A program made the translations under genes and the position numbers. Positions 45,632 to 54,378 of a stretch of DNA of 64,000 nt are shown piece by piece. The stretch comes from Pseudanabaena mucicola str. Chao 1806 (GTDB lineage: Bacteria > Cyanobacteriota > Cyanobacteriia > Pseudanabaenales > Pseudanabaenaceae), in NCBI RefSeq assembly GCF_030323025.1, contig NZ_CP097329.1:1953001-2017000 (forward strand), given 5' to 3'. Below the pieces are notes generated by a model. It did not search any database, was not told where the DNA came from, and was given only the letters and a program-made list of their open reading frames with translations. Numbering within the stretch: the first letter of the stretch is position 1; the number at the start of each line of letters is the position of its first letter.

Positions 45632-45672
45632 GGTAGCCATGCCGCGTAATGTAATTACATGGCATGGCTACC
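45632..45672 (-). terminator. Nested palindrome after the SLH lipoprotein gene
   Basis: GGTAGCCATGCC (45632-45643) and its exact complement (45661-45672) enclose a second palindrome ATGTAATTACAT. It is about 20 bp past the lipoprotein stop. Flanking TTTGCAG / CTGCAAA at 45604 and 45683 suggest it is part of a small repeat. Confidence 0.6.
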
Positions 45673-45692
45673 CTTATTTAAAGCTGCAAATA

Positions 45693-46745
45693 CTAGCGAT
45701 CAAGTTCTATGACTTTGTTCGCTGAGATACCATCAATCTCTGTGCCAAAATACCAGAGAGTAGCAGCAGCTTCAGCACGAGTGACAGGCTTTTGAGGTTG
45801 TAATAATGTGGTAAATCCAAAGCTACGGCGAATGTTAGACAGATCCCGCAATTGAGCATCGGCAAAAATCGCACCCAAAGCATTTTCACTAATGAGATCG
45901 CTATCTTTAAAGCCCCATGTTTGCCTAATACTATCCCATGTAGCATTAGGCAAAGACTGTCGGAGATCAAGGGGGATTTTCCATTGCACCAATTCTTCGC
46001 GCAGGAGGGGATCATTAGGACGAAAGCGTTCGCCTGTAGCAATTAGCCCTGCATTTGCTAAGCCTTGAATGATGGTAAAGTCAGGATGATTATTTGGAAT
46101 ATCCGTAAAACTTGCCGTGTCATTGGGTTGCGCGAGACGAATCTGGCGACTTGGTTGATTTTTATAAAGGCGATTATTCGTTTGCAGTAGCCATCTAGCA
46201 TATTCCCGTCTTGAGACTAAATGATTCGGCTGGAACTGAAGTCCTGTTTTTGCAGTAATCGTCCCTAATTTATTGAGATCTTTGATCCAAGGTCTTAAGG
46301 CAACGGGAGCTTGCTCGATATCACTAAATCCCTCAGTTTGAGGTGGGACATTAGCAAAATTGATGTAAAAAAAAGTTTTGAGAGAATTAGGATTTTTGGT
46401 GTTTGAAGAATTAGGTAATGCTTGTAAAGCGATCGCTACCATTTGATTAGACAAACTTTCATTTTTACCAGTTTGTAAATTTGGGCGATCACTAAAGTTT
46501 GGAATCAAGCTTGGCGAGCTAGAAGGAGGTGGAGTAGTTACAGGCTCAGCTGATTTACTGGGGGTTACAGTTGGACTTGCCGAGGGAACAGGTTTACTTT
46601 GTTCATTAATCGCTTTAGGGCTAGAGTCACTGTTAGGGTTTGCTGGAGCGATCGCCCCTTCTAAGGAATTGCCAAGATTTGACCCTTGGCAAGCAGTAAG
46701 GGAACAAGTAATTAGTCCTAGAATTAATCGAAATGTGAACTTCAT
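45693..46745 (-). CDS. SLH-domain lipoprotein
   Basis: 350 residues. A lipoprotein signal (FRLILGLITCSLTACQGSN) has the lipobox LTAC with Cys at 19. A Pro/Ser-rich linker (~25-100) leads to S-layer homology repeats: FSDIEQAPVALRPWIKDLNKLGTI, LVSRREYARWLLQTNN, FTDIPNNHPDFTIIQGLANAGLIATG, NDPLLREELVQWK and a third ending VTRAEAAATLWYFG. SLH domains attach proteins to peptidoglycan-linked polymers, and in cyanobacteria such lipoproteins link the envelope layers. Its start overlaps the stop of the DUF29 gene (TAATG). Confidence 0.9.
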   Translation of the reverse strand: MKFTFRLILGLITCSLTACQGSNLGNSLEGAIAPANPNSDSSPKAINEQSKPVPSASPTVTPSKSAEPVTTPPPSSSPSLIPNFSDRPNLQTGKNESLSNQMVAIALQALPNSSNTKNPNSLKTFFYINFANVPPQTEGFSDIEQAPVALRPWIKDLNKLGTITAKTGLQFQPNHLVSRREYARWLLQTNNRLYKNQPSRQIRLAQPNDTASFTDIPNNHPDFTIIQGLANAGLIATGERFRPNDPLLREELVQWKIPLDLRQSLPNATWDSIRQTWGFKDSDLISENALGAIFADAQLRDLSNIRRSFGFTTLLQPQKPVTRAEAAATLWYFGTEIDGISANKVIELDR

Positions 46746-47194
46746 TAAAACTCCACATCAATATCATCAGGAAAGCTCAATTCCAGCAACTGCTCAAAGC
46801 CATAGGGACATTCATTAGGCGATAGATTTTTCTTAATTGGTGGCTCACTCAAAACTAATGCTAATCCGAAGCGAAAACCTCTAGGCAAAGCTTTATCTAA
46901 ATAGGATTTGAGGCTCGGATTATCTGCTAACAAATCCTGAGTTTCTGCTCTCTGTAACTGAATTGTTACTTGCCAACTAGGCGATCGGCTTTGAGGTTGG
47001 TATTGCCATTTTAGAAAATGTCCAATCATTACTCCTATCTGATTAGATAACTCTTGTTGCTTTTGCTTGCCCAAAGACTCAATTTTCTCAACTAGGTTAG
47101 CGATATCTAATCCATCTAACTTACCTAGCGCCAAAAGTTTAGACTGCTGCATTGTCCAACCATAAAAATCTGTCTCATATAAACCTGTTTCCAT
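46745..47194 (-). CDS. DUF29 family protein
   Basis: 149 residues with the DUF29 pattern: YETDFYGWTMQQSKLLALGKLDGLDIANLVEKIESLGKQKQQEL, then LKWQYQPQSRSPSWQVTIQLQR and CPYGFEQLLELSFPDD. A common cyanobacterial family of unknown function, often in many copies. It overlaps the SLH lipoprotein start by one base and so is co-translated, but a functional link is doubtful. Confidence 0.92.
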   Translation of the reverse strand: METGLYETDFYGWTMQQSKLLALGKLDGLDIANLVEKIESLGKQKQQELSNQIGVMIGHFLKWQYQPQSRSPSWQVTIQLQRAETQDLLADNPSLKSYLDKALPRGFRFGLALVLSEPPIKKNLSPNECPYGFEQLLELSFPDDIDVEF

Positions 47195-47293
47195 ACTGCG
47201 ATTGGTAATAATTCAGTATTGATTAGGGTAATTTATAGCGCTTTTCAAACAAGCTAGGATATAAACATCCTACCAATACTTTACTGTGCATAA

Positions 47294-49093
47294 TTAAGAA
47301 ACCTGATCCATCTCAACGAGATTAAGGTTAGATGGTAGTAAAAGTGCTGTGGGAATTACGCAGGCAATCTCAGGTCGGAGATTGGCATAGCGGCTACGGC
47401 GGATACCGATTAATTCGGCTTGGATATCCATAGCACTTTCACCCAAACAAATCAGTAAATGTGTAGTCAGTTCTAAACTTGCCTCAAAAGTTGGATGTAC
47501 AACCTCCTTAGCTCCTAATTGATACAGCGTATCGATATCCGCATCTTTTTCGGCTCTAGCGACGATATCTATTTCTGGCGAAATACTCACCGCCCTCTGA
47601 ACACATAATCTCGTAGCGATCGGGTCTGAAATAGCAATCAGCATCGATTGAGCATGGTCAATTGCCGCTTTTTCGAGGACTAGGGGACTGGCACAATTGC
47701 CATATAGGTAAGGGATATTTTGCGATCGCAGGATTTCTACCTTCGACTCGGCATCTTCAATTACTAGTACAGGATAGCCCTTTGATTGCAGCAAAGCCAC
47801 AATGCCCTGTCCGATCCGCCCATAACCACAGACCACCACGTGATCTTTCAATTCAGCATTGCCAGAAAGTTCTTGAGGCATATCCAGCTTGTTCATCCAT
47901 GCCTTCAGGAACGGTACTTTTTCCAGTAATTGCAAAATCTGTGGGGTTGCCTTTAGTAAGAAGGGCGTAACCATTAATGTGACAGCAGTTGTTCCTAAAA
48001 TCAGTAAGTATACGCGGCGGGAAACTAATCCTAATTTTTGACCTTCACTGGCAAGTACAAAGGAAAATTCCCCAATTTGAGCAAGTCCTAAACCAGCAAA
48101 AATGGCAACACGCAATGGATAACGGAAAATGCTCACCAATGGCACGACGATCAGGAATTTACCCAACATCACGATCGCCACCAGACTAAGAATCAATTCC
48201 CAGTTTTGCAGTAAAAATGCAGGATCGATCAGCATTCCGATCGCTGCAAAAAATAAGGTGGCAAACACATCGCGCAGGGGTTCTACATAGGTAAGTGCTT
48301 GATCGGCATATTCCACCTCAGAAATCATCAAACCTGCAACGAATGCACCCATTTCAATCGATAAGCCTAAATGCTCAGTTAATAGAGCAATGCCTAGACA
48401 TAGCACGATCACGCTTAGCAAAAATAACTCGCGGCTCTCGGTACTGGCGACCCAACGCAAAAATGGTGGAATAATCCAAATACCCACAGCGATCGCTGCT
48501 CCTGCAAAGAGGGCAGTTACAGCTAATGCTTTGATCACCTCAATACCAACAGATTCAGGATGATCGAGCGCAGGTAATACTGCCAACATTAATCCCAAAG
48601 CCAAATCTTGGATGATTAACACCCCCAACGTTACCTGTCCTTGAGCCGACTCAGTTTCGTTGGTTTCCATCAAACTTCGCAGTACTACCGCCGTAGACGA
48701 GAGTGACAAAATCCCACCAAGAAAAACGCCTTGAGTTGGTGTTTCCACCCATCCCACTAATACAGATACTCCTGTAGTGAGAGCGATCGTCAATAAAATC
48801 TGTAAAGTACCACCACCAAGGGCGATCGATCTCACTTTATTTAACTGCTTGAGGGAAAACTCAACGCCAAGGGCAAACAGTAAGAAGGCAACCCCAAACT
48901 GGGCAAGGGTTTCTACTTGGATCAATTCTTTGATCAGTCCTAAGCCCGTAGGTCCAACGACGATACCACCAAAGATGTAGCCCAATAAAACTGGTAATCG
49001 CAGTGCTGCCGCCAATAATCCGCCAAAAGAGGCTGCTGCAAGAACCGTTACCAAATCAACAATTAACCGAAAATCTTCTTGCACAGAAATCAA
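47294..49093 (-). CDS. CPA2-family cation:proton antiporter with RCK domain (KefB-like)
   Basis: 599 residues. About 12 membrane helices (~5-385) include the antiporter features GGIVVGPTGLGLI, FLLFALGVEFSL, LSLSSTAVVLRSLMET and FFAAIGMLIDP. A TrkA-N domain follows (VVVCGYGRIGQGIVALLQSKGYPVLVIEDAE, ~417-447), which binds NAD or nucleotides. It should exchange K+ or Na+ for protons at the plasma or thylakoid membrane; ion choice cannot be read from sequence. A TrkA-C domain is absent. Confidence 0.9.
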   Translation of the reverse strand: MISVQEDFRLIVDLVTVLAAASFGGLLAAALRLPVLLGYIFGGIVVGPTGLGLIKELIQVETLAQFGVAFLLFALGVEFSLKQLNKVRSIALGGGTLQILLTIALTTGVSVLVGWVETPTQGVFLGGILSLSSTAVVLRSLMETNETESAQGQVTLGVLIIQDLALGLMLAVLPALDHPESVGIEVIKALAVTALFAGAAIAVGIWIIPPFLRWVASTESRELFLLSVIVLCLGIALLTEHLGLSIEMGAFVAGLMISEVEYADQALTYVEPLRDVFATLFFAAIGMLIDPAFLLQNWELILSLVAIVMLGKFLIVVPLVSIFRYPLRVAIFAGLGLAQIGEFSFVLASEGQKLGLVSRRVYLLILGTTAVTLMVTPFLLKATPQILQLLEKVPFLKAWMNKLDMPQELSGNAELKDHVVVCGYGRIGQGIVALLQSKGYPVLVIEDAESKVEILRSQNIPYLYGNCASPLVLEKAAIDHAQSMLIAISDPIATRLCVQRAVSISPEIDIVARAEKDADIDTLYQLGAKEVVHPTFEASLELTTHLLICLGESAMDIQAELIGIRRSRYANLRPEIACVIPTALLLPSNLNLVEMDQVS

Positions 49094-49550
49094 CTTAAGA
49101 ACATTGCCTTCTCTACTTTAAACCCATATCCGACAAAGGTAACAGACATTGCTCTTTTTTCTTTCATCCCAATAATTCATTTACTGTCATATAGCAATCC
49201 TAAATGGTTTGTGGAAGCGCACCCTGAAGGGGTGCGCTTCCACAAACCCCGAAAATCTACAAATGATTTAGGACAGCAAGAAGGAAAGCTTTGAGGCAAA
49301 GTCGGCAAATTGCCATACAAAGCAAAAAGGATTGTCAGTTAATAAGTAGCTAGACATAAGTAAGCTAAAAACCGAGAGTTTTGATCCGCCCGCTACGCGG
49401 GCGGATCAAAACTCTGGTTTGGGTTTTAATTAAGTTTAGCTACTTACTTTCACTACTTTCTCTACTTTCACTACTTTCACTATTTACAGCAAAAAATATT
49501 TTTTGCTTGTCAAGATTGCTCAGTATGTTATTATTGGATTCGCGAGTTAA
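49094..49550. other. Repeat-rich intergenic region before tRNA-Arg
   Basis: Two elements are seen. At 49189-49276 a TCCTAAAT-type repeat holds the palindrome GTGGAAGCGCACCC/GGGTGCGCTTCCAC. At 49342-49446 a unit with ends TAAGTAGCTA / TAGCTACTTA has a 19-bp perfect palindrome (49375-49393 and 49397-49415). No gene. The AT-rich 100 bp before 49551 probably holds the tRNA promoter. Confidence 0.65.
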
Positions 49551-49624
49551 GGGCTTGTAGCTCAGTGGACTAGAGCACGTGGCTACGGACCACGGTGTCG
49601 GGGGTTCGAATCCCTCCTGGCCCG
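49551..49624 (+). tRNA. tRNA-Arg(ACG)
   Basis: 74 nt folding as a cloverleaf. The acceptor strand is GGGCTTG with GCCC at the 3' side; the D arm is GCTC..GAGC. The anticodon stem is CGTGG/CCACG with loop CTACGGA, giving anticodon ACG; the T arm is GGGGG TTCGAAT CCCTC. No CCA is encoded. Codons CGU/CGC/CGA are read after A34 is deaminated to inosine. The acceptor stem appears to have one T:T mismatch (position 6:67). Confidence 0.93.
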
Positions 49625-49627
49625 TTC

Positions 49628-49674
49628 AAAAACCATTAAGAAGCAGCACATAGTGCTGCTTCTTAATGGTTTTT
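49628..49674. terminator. 22-bp perfect palindrome between tRNA-Arg and the LCP gene
   Basis: Arms 49628-49649 and 49653-49674 are exact complements with loop ATA; the sequence begins with A5 and ends with T5. It therefore works as an intrinsic terminator in both directions, for the tRNA from the left and the LytR-type gene from the right. Confidence 0.85.
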
Positions 49675-49685
49675 TATTGGTTCTC

Positions 49686-50762
49686 TTATTTAGTCTTAAA
49701 CTTTCCTGTGATTGCTTGATCAACATCTTCAGGACTGACAATCCAATAGCTATAGCGAAACTCATTGGCTCCACTAGGTCTACCCTTGAGACTCATAGTT
49801 TGAATTTGATCAGGCTTTAAAGTGAGGCTAAATGTGGCGATCGCCATCATTTCGTCAAAACTCAGATTAGAATTGACGTGTTTTTGCATGATATTAATCA
49901 GATCGGGAAGACTTAGTAAAAATGAAGGGCTAGAAATTTTTGCCTTAAGTGCTTTTAAAACAATTTGCTGGCGTTCAATGCGTCCGATATCACCCTCTTC
50001 ATCATGGCGGAATCGGACAAAACCTTCAGCCTGCTCTCCATTGAGAACTTGTACACCCGCATAAAGATCAATATTTAGCTTTTGCGTTTTATCTACGTAT
50101 TTCATTCGCTTAGGCACATTTACTTCAATGCCTCCAAGTGCATCGACTAAAGCTGATAGTCCAGAGGTATCTAAGCGGACATAGCGATCAATTTCCACAT
50201 CATTGAGTTTTTCAGAAACTATTTCCTGAGCTAGCTCAGCGCCACCATAGACATTAGCAGCATTAATCTTGGTTACGCCATAATTGGGGATTGGGACTTG
50301 TGTATCACGAGGGATTGAGAGAATTTTCACTGATCGATCATTTGGGTCAAAGCGGATCAGTAACATACTATCGCTGCGACCGTTAAAAGATTCTGGTGAC
50401 CCTAGGGGAGCTTCAAGGACACGATCTACTCCCATCACGAGAATTTGGTAAGGGCGCTCTAGCTTCCGCCCCAAGCCTTCCATCAATACTTCTTCAGGCT
50501 TGCGACCAGATATTAAACCACCCCAGTCTAGGGCATTAATCGGGATAATTCTTCCTATAAAAGCCCCAGCACCAACTGAGATCAGTAAAGAGAGAATAAA
50601 TCCAATTTTTGCAAAGGGAATGCGCTTAATTTGGGAGATGGTTTGTGCCACATTGACTTGCATTTGTTCTGGCGTGTTACTAGGCAAATCAGAACGATTA
50701 ATCATATCGTCTGACCGAACTTTGGATGCGGTAATCGGTCTATTGGTCACACACCACTCCAT
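49686..50762 (-). CDS. LytR-CpsA-Psr (LCP) family ligase
   Basis: About 358 residues. A cytoplasmic N-terminus is followed by one membrane helix (IGFILSLLISVGAGAFIG) and the extracytoplasmic LCP domain: YQILVMGVDRVLE, RSDSMLLIRFDPNDRSVKILSIPRDTQV, YGVTKINAANVYGG and FVRFRHDEEGDIGRIERQQ, with the Arg/Asp residues that bind polyprenyl pyrophosphate. LCP enzymes transfer glycopolymers to peptidoglycan. The ATG at 50762 is chosen since upstream codons would run into the divergent neighbour; 50705 is another option. The next gene, which makes an activated sugar, starts 48 bp away in the other direction. Confidence 0.9.
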   Translation of the reverse strand: MEWCVTNRPITASKVRSDDMINRSDLPSNTPEQMQVNVAQTISQIKRIPFAKIGFILSLLISVGAGAFIGRIIPINALDWGGLISGRKPEEVLMEGLGRKLERPYQILVMGVDRVLEAPLGSPESFNGRSDSMLLIRFDPNDRSVKILSIPRDTQVPIPNYGVTKINAANVYGGAELAQEIVSEKLNDVEIDRYVRLDTSGLSALVDALGGIEVNVPKRMKYVDKTQKLNIDLYAGVQVLNGEQAEGFVRFRHDEEGDIGRIERQQIVLKALKAKISSPSFLLSLPDLINIMQKHVNSNLSFDEMMAIATFSLTLKPDQIQTMSLKGRPSGANEFRYSYWIVSPEDVDQAITGKFKTK

Positions 50763-50810
50763 ACTTCTATAATGCTCAACAAACAACATATACCGCAAGT
50801 CAACAACTCT

Positions 50811-51767
50811 ATGCAAGCTGTAATTATTGCAGGTGGGAAAGGCACGAGGCTCAGACCCTTAACCTATGACTGCCCAAAGCCAATGCTACCTTTGGTTGAT
50901 CGCCCATTCTTAGAATGGATGATTAATCGCTGCCGTGAAGCTAGTGTGACCGACATTTTGTTAAATGTGCAGTATCACTCGCAACAAGTAATCGATTATT
51001 TTGGAGATGGCGATCGCTTCGGCGTAAAAATTCGTTATGTTGAAGAATCTACGCCACTAGACACCGCAGGGGCAATTAAGCTTGCCGAGACATATTTTAC
51101 GGGTGAATCATTGATTGTCTTCAATGCTGATATTCTCACTAATTTAGACTTGAATGGCTTGATAAAGTTTCATCAAGAGACTAAAGCTGATGCAACTTTG
51201 ACCTTAACCAGAGTTTCTGATATTACGCCATTTGGTTTAGTAGAGCTTGATAAGCAAAATCAAGTACAGGCTTTCCGCGAGAAACCAAATGCAGAGCAAG
51301 CGCTAACATTTCTCGCGCAAGGAATCAATACGATTAATGCAGGAACCTATGTTCTGGAACCAGAGATTTTTGATATCTATCCTACAGGTGAACCTTTGAG
51401 TTTTGAGCGCACAGTCTTCCCAAATGTGCTAGAGCGTGGTTTGAAGATGATGGGCTTTGTCTGGGACGGCTATTGGATGGATATGGGAACACCTGAGAAG
51501 TATTTCCAAGCCCAGGTTGATGTGTTAGAAGGAAAAGTTCCCTATGACTTTGATGATCGCTCTGAGCAGAGAAGTACAGGTGTATGGGTTGCCAAAACGG
51601 CAAATATTGCTGAGGGCGCGGTTTTAGAATCCCCTTGCTATATAGGAGATGCGGCTGCCATTGGTAAAGATGCTCTTATTCCTTCTCAAACTTTAGTGGG
51701 AGCAAATTCTCTTATTAACAAGGCAATTGCTTCAGGTATGTATAGTGCAGGCTCACTAATTGTTTAG
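50811..51767 (+). CDS. Mannose-1-phosphate guanylyltransferase / sugar-phosphate nucleotidyltransferase
   Basis: 318 residues from the ATG at 50811 (MQAVIIAGGKGTRLRPLTYDCPKPMLP, the nucleotide-binding signature). The site IVFNADILTN binds metal, and GFVWDGYWMDMGTPEKYFQA is conserved in this group. The last ~70 residues have left-handed beta-helix hexapeptides (CYIGDAAAIGKDALIPSQTLVG). The likely product is GDP-mannose for polysaccharides; other sugars are possible. An earlier ATG at 50772 is rejected since the extra 13 residues are not conserved. Confidence 0.87.
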   Translation: MQAVIIAGGKGTRLRPLTYDCPKPMLPLVDRPFLEWMINRCREASVTDILLNVQYHSQQVIDYFGDGDRFGVKIRYVEESTPLDTAGAIKLAETYFTGESLIVFNADILTNLDLNGLIKFHQETKADATLTLTRVSDITPFGLVELDKQNQVQAFREKPNAEQALTFLAQGINTINAGTYVLEPEIFDIYPTGEPLSFERTVFPNVLERGLKMMGFVWDGYWMDMGTPEKYFQAQVDVLEGKVPYDFDDRSEQRSTGVWVAKTANIAEGAVLESPCYIGDAAAIGKDALIPSQTLVGANSLINKAIASGMYSAGSLIV

Positions 51768-52178
51768 AAAAAAGACCCATCAAGGAAGTCTTCAATTGCA
51801 AATCCTTTCTTTGTTGACGTTTGAGCTAATAGGAAGGATGGGAACTCAAGCATATTACACCTCAAATCTGAACAATTAAGGAGTATCCTCTTCAGTAATT
51901 TAGCAGCAAAGTAATTTTTTTAGTAATTGTGTTGCGGGTGCGAAGCGCCCGCAACACAATTACATTGCTTGACTACCAGTTTTTCTTTATGGTGTTTTCC
52001 AGTCTAGAGAATTATTTTCCCGCCGAAGTAGGGGAAATAATCCTGTACCTCGCTTGTTTGGAAAGCACTATATGTTTATGAAAAGCCTTAATTCTTTGAG
52101 TCTTTTAAGTGTTTCAATTGTTTTAAGAATATGAATATTACTTAGCAGATTAAAGGGATTTCCGAAAATTTAGTAAAA
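51768..52178. other. Intergenic stretch with a compound palindromic repeat
   Basis: Within about 51911-52076 are TAATTGTGTTGCGGG(T)GCGAAGCGCCCGC.. and its complement around a GCGAAGCGC core, then a unit containing GTCTAGAGAATTATTTTCCC..GGGGAAATAAT and CTTGTTTGGAAAGCACTATA. The last motif recurs at 47234, 53605 and 39770 in variant form. No gene. Confidence 0.6.
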
Positions 52179-53183
52179 CTAGCGATTCTTTTTACCTTTG
52201 GTTACATTTGTTAGCTCTGCTTGAGCAATTTCAGCATCAAGAATTGTTTGCCCTGTTGCCGCTAAAAAAACATCATCGAGGCTGGGGCGGGATTGCGACA
52301 AGCTAAATACTTCTATATCAACGGCGGCGAGTATATTTTGGATCTCACTAATGGCATTAGCATCAGGTTTGACAAAGAGGTTAACAGCATTGCCTTGAGC
52401 AGCATTGATGGTAATGCTTTGGACGATGGGTAATTGCTGCAAAATCTTTTGAGCCTGTTCCGCTTCATGGCGTTCAGCAAATTCACGAATCCTGACTGTG
52501 ATGCGATCACCACCGACTTTAGTTTTTAGCTCCGATGTCGTGCCTTCAGCAATGATTTTGCCTTTATCGATAATGGCGACGCGATCAGCAAGGGCATCAA
52601 TTTCTTCGAGATAGTGACTACTGATCAAGATAGTGACACCCGATCCTCTTAGCTTGCGTAAAAATTCCCAAATCGCAAATCGACTTTGAATATCTAAACC
52701 CACTGTTGGCTCGTCAAGGATCAGTACCGATGGCTGATGCAATAGTCCTGCGGCTAAGTCTAGACGCTTTTTGATCCCACCTGAGTAAGTACCTGAAAGT
52801 TTATCAGCATAGTCTTTGATCAGGAGTAACTCTAGAACATAGTCAATGCGATCACTAATTTGGTTAGCAGGAAGATGATACAAAGCCGCCTGAAATTGTA
52901 AAAGTTCCCGACCTGTCAAAACCTTATCGAGAGCAACTTCCTGTGCAATATAGCCAATGCGATCGCGGATTTCCCTAGGTTCTGTTGCCCCAGCTACCTC
53001 AATTAAACCTGAGTCAGGGGTAGTTAGAGTACAGAGACAACGCATTGTTGTAGTTTTGCCTGCTCCGTTCGGACCGAGCAAACCATAGATTTGTCCCTGT
53101 GTAACATTTAGAGAAATTCCATCTACGGCAATAGTTGTGCCATAAGTTTTCTTGAGATTTTCAATTCTTACTGCCGACTGCAT
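52179..53183 (-). CDS. ABC transporter ATP-binding protein (DrrA type)
   Basis: 334 residues. Walker A GLLGPNGAGKTTTMRCL (~34-50), Q loop YIAQEVALD, signature YSGGIKKRLDLAAGLL, Walker B VLILDEPTVGLD and H loop ISSHYLEE are complete. The C-terminal ~80 residues with IEVFSLSQSRPSLDDVFLAATG match the drug/ABC-2 exporter group. No ABC-2 permease lies nearby, so the partner is encoded elsewhere; the substrate is unknown. Confidence 0.92.
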   Translation of the reverse strand: MQSAVRIENLKKTYGTTIAVDGISLNVTQGQIYGLLGPNGAGKTTTMRCLCTLTTPDSGLIEVAGATEPREIRDRIGYIAQEVALDKVLTGRELLQFQAALYHLPANQISDRIDYVLELLLIKDYADKLSGTYSGGIKKRLDLAAGLLHQPSVLILDEPTVGLDIQSRFAIWEFLRKLRGSGVTILISSHYLEEIDALADRVAIIDKGKIIAEGTTSELKTKVGGDRITVRIREFAERHEAEQAQKILQQLPIVQSITINAAQGNAVNLFVKPDANAISEIQNILAAVDIEVFSLSQSRPSLDDVFLAATGQTILDAEIAQAELTNVTKGKKNR

Positions 53184-53836
53184 GGAGGTATCTAATTATT
53201 ACGTTCTGTTAACTTAGCATTTTAACCGTGACTCTCTTCACATCGCAATAAAATCTTGCATGAACAAATTTACCAAATTTACAAATTTGTGGTATTTCTT
53301 TTAGCCACGCAACAAAAAATCTGATCTCTTAATTTTGCGACCCTTCTCTAAATTAACATCACTTCTTGTTTAGCTAATAAAGCTTGTGGCACACGCAGAG
53401 CGTATATCACAGATTTTTGCTCTGATTTTCTTTGCTCTGATTTTCATTGATGCATATCTACTTACAGCACTTTACGCGGTAGTCCTAAATAAGGAAAGAA
53501 TTTATTGTAGTAAGGATGGGCGGCGCTTTGCGCCAGCAGCACAATTACATTGTTACATTGTATGACTACTGAGGTTTCCAATCTAGTGAAGTACAGAGAA
53601 TTGTTTGAAAAGCACTATGGGCATTATGTCGAAATATATTTTAAAATTAACTTTAATTTCGTACTTAAAATAGAAGCGCAAACATAACTTTATTCTTTGA
53701 TCTATTTAGGGATCTATTTAGGGATCTATTTAGGGATCTATTTAGGGAGAGTTGTCGGGGGATGTGTCATTCAATATTCGGCTGAAAATCGCAAAAATAT
53801 AATGTCTACAGTAGTTAATTGAGTGGTTAAAAGATT
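53184..53836. other. 653-bp intergenic region upstream of the phycobilisome-fold gene
   Basis: A repeat related to those at 51911-52076 lies at about 53475-53625 (AGCAGCACAATTACATTG, TGTTTGAAAAGCACTAT). A 12-bp tandem repeat occurs at 53699-53746. The region from 53750 to 53836 should contain the promoter. No gene is seen. Confidence 0.6.
53699..53746. repeat. Four exact tandem copies of GATCTATTTAGG
   Basis: Four identical 12-bp units in direct order, with no spacers, 90 bp before the start of the phycobilisome-fold gene. Such short iterated units can bind a regulator or vary in number by slippage. Confidence 0.9.
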
Positions 53837-54307
53837 ATGCTAACTATGAACCGCACTTTAGATGAGAAGACGAGTGAAGTTGAACATGTTTATCTCACTG
53901 ACATTGACATTTTTAATTTAGAGTGTTTTGCCAATACCTTTTCATTGCGTGTTATGACCTATGGTCTATTGCGCGATCATGCTGAAGAAATCACGATCAG
54001 GACTCTTAAACTCTTGGCACAGCAATATCCTGTGTTGGTAAACAAGCAATTAGCTCGTTGCGAATATGACATGAACAGTGTGATTCGATACATATCACTA
54101 TCCATCTTGCGTGATGACGAGCTGTTCTTCCGAGAAACCTTGATGGATTGGTTGGCAAATATCATTAATTCCTATCAAGTTGCGAAAGAATGCTGTACTT
54201 GCTATCGGCTAATGCAAACGGTTGTTGGTGAGGTGCTTCCTTCTGAATGTGCAATGTTAGTTAAACCCTATTCTGATCTAGCTATTTCCGCATTAATAAA
54301 CGCTTAG
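53837..54307 (+). CDS. Divergent phycobilisome (phycobiliprotein-fold) domain protein
   Basis: 156 residues, close to the 161 of allophycocyanin subunits. The pattern fits PF00502: helices around ITIRTLKLLAQQYPVLVN, the bilin site LARCEYDMNSVIRYISLSIL (Cys75, Asp78, Arg84), then FFRETLMDWLANIINSY and LPSECAMLVKPYSDLAI. In known subunits the motif is C-x-R-D-M; here Cys and Asp remain but the Arg is Tyr. Three more cysteines (119, 120, 122) cluster later. It could be an accessory phycobiliprotein, an ApcD/ApcF paralogue, or a bilin-associated globin. No other phycobilisome gene is near. A 12-bp tandem repeat lies upstream. Confidence 0.72.
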   Translation: MLTMNRTLDEKTSEVEHVYLTDIDIFNLECFANTFSLRVMTYGLLRDHAEEITIRTLKLLAQQYPVLVNKQLARCEYDMNSVIRYISLSILRDDELFFRETLMDWLANIINSYQVAKECCTCYRLMQTVVGEVLPSECAMLVKPYSDLAISALINA

Positions 54308-54378
54308 TAAGTAAACGCTTAGTAAGACACTTCATTTTTGTTATATATTGGGATTCTCAACATTGTGTTAACTTCCCC

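Noticed and set aside
46745-47194. DUF29 gene as functional partner of the SLH lipoprotein
   Set aside because: The 1-nt overlap shows only co-translation; DUF29 genes are scattered widely and are probably unrelated in function.
52179-53183. Complete ABC exporter operon
   Set aside because: Only the ATPase is present; no permease frame exists within the neighbouring intergenic regions.
53699-53746. 12-bp repeats as a CRISPR array
   Set aside because: Units are directly joined without spacers and far too short; no cas genes.
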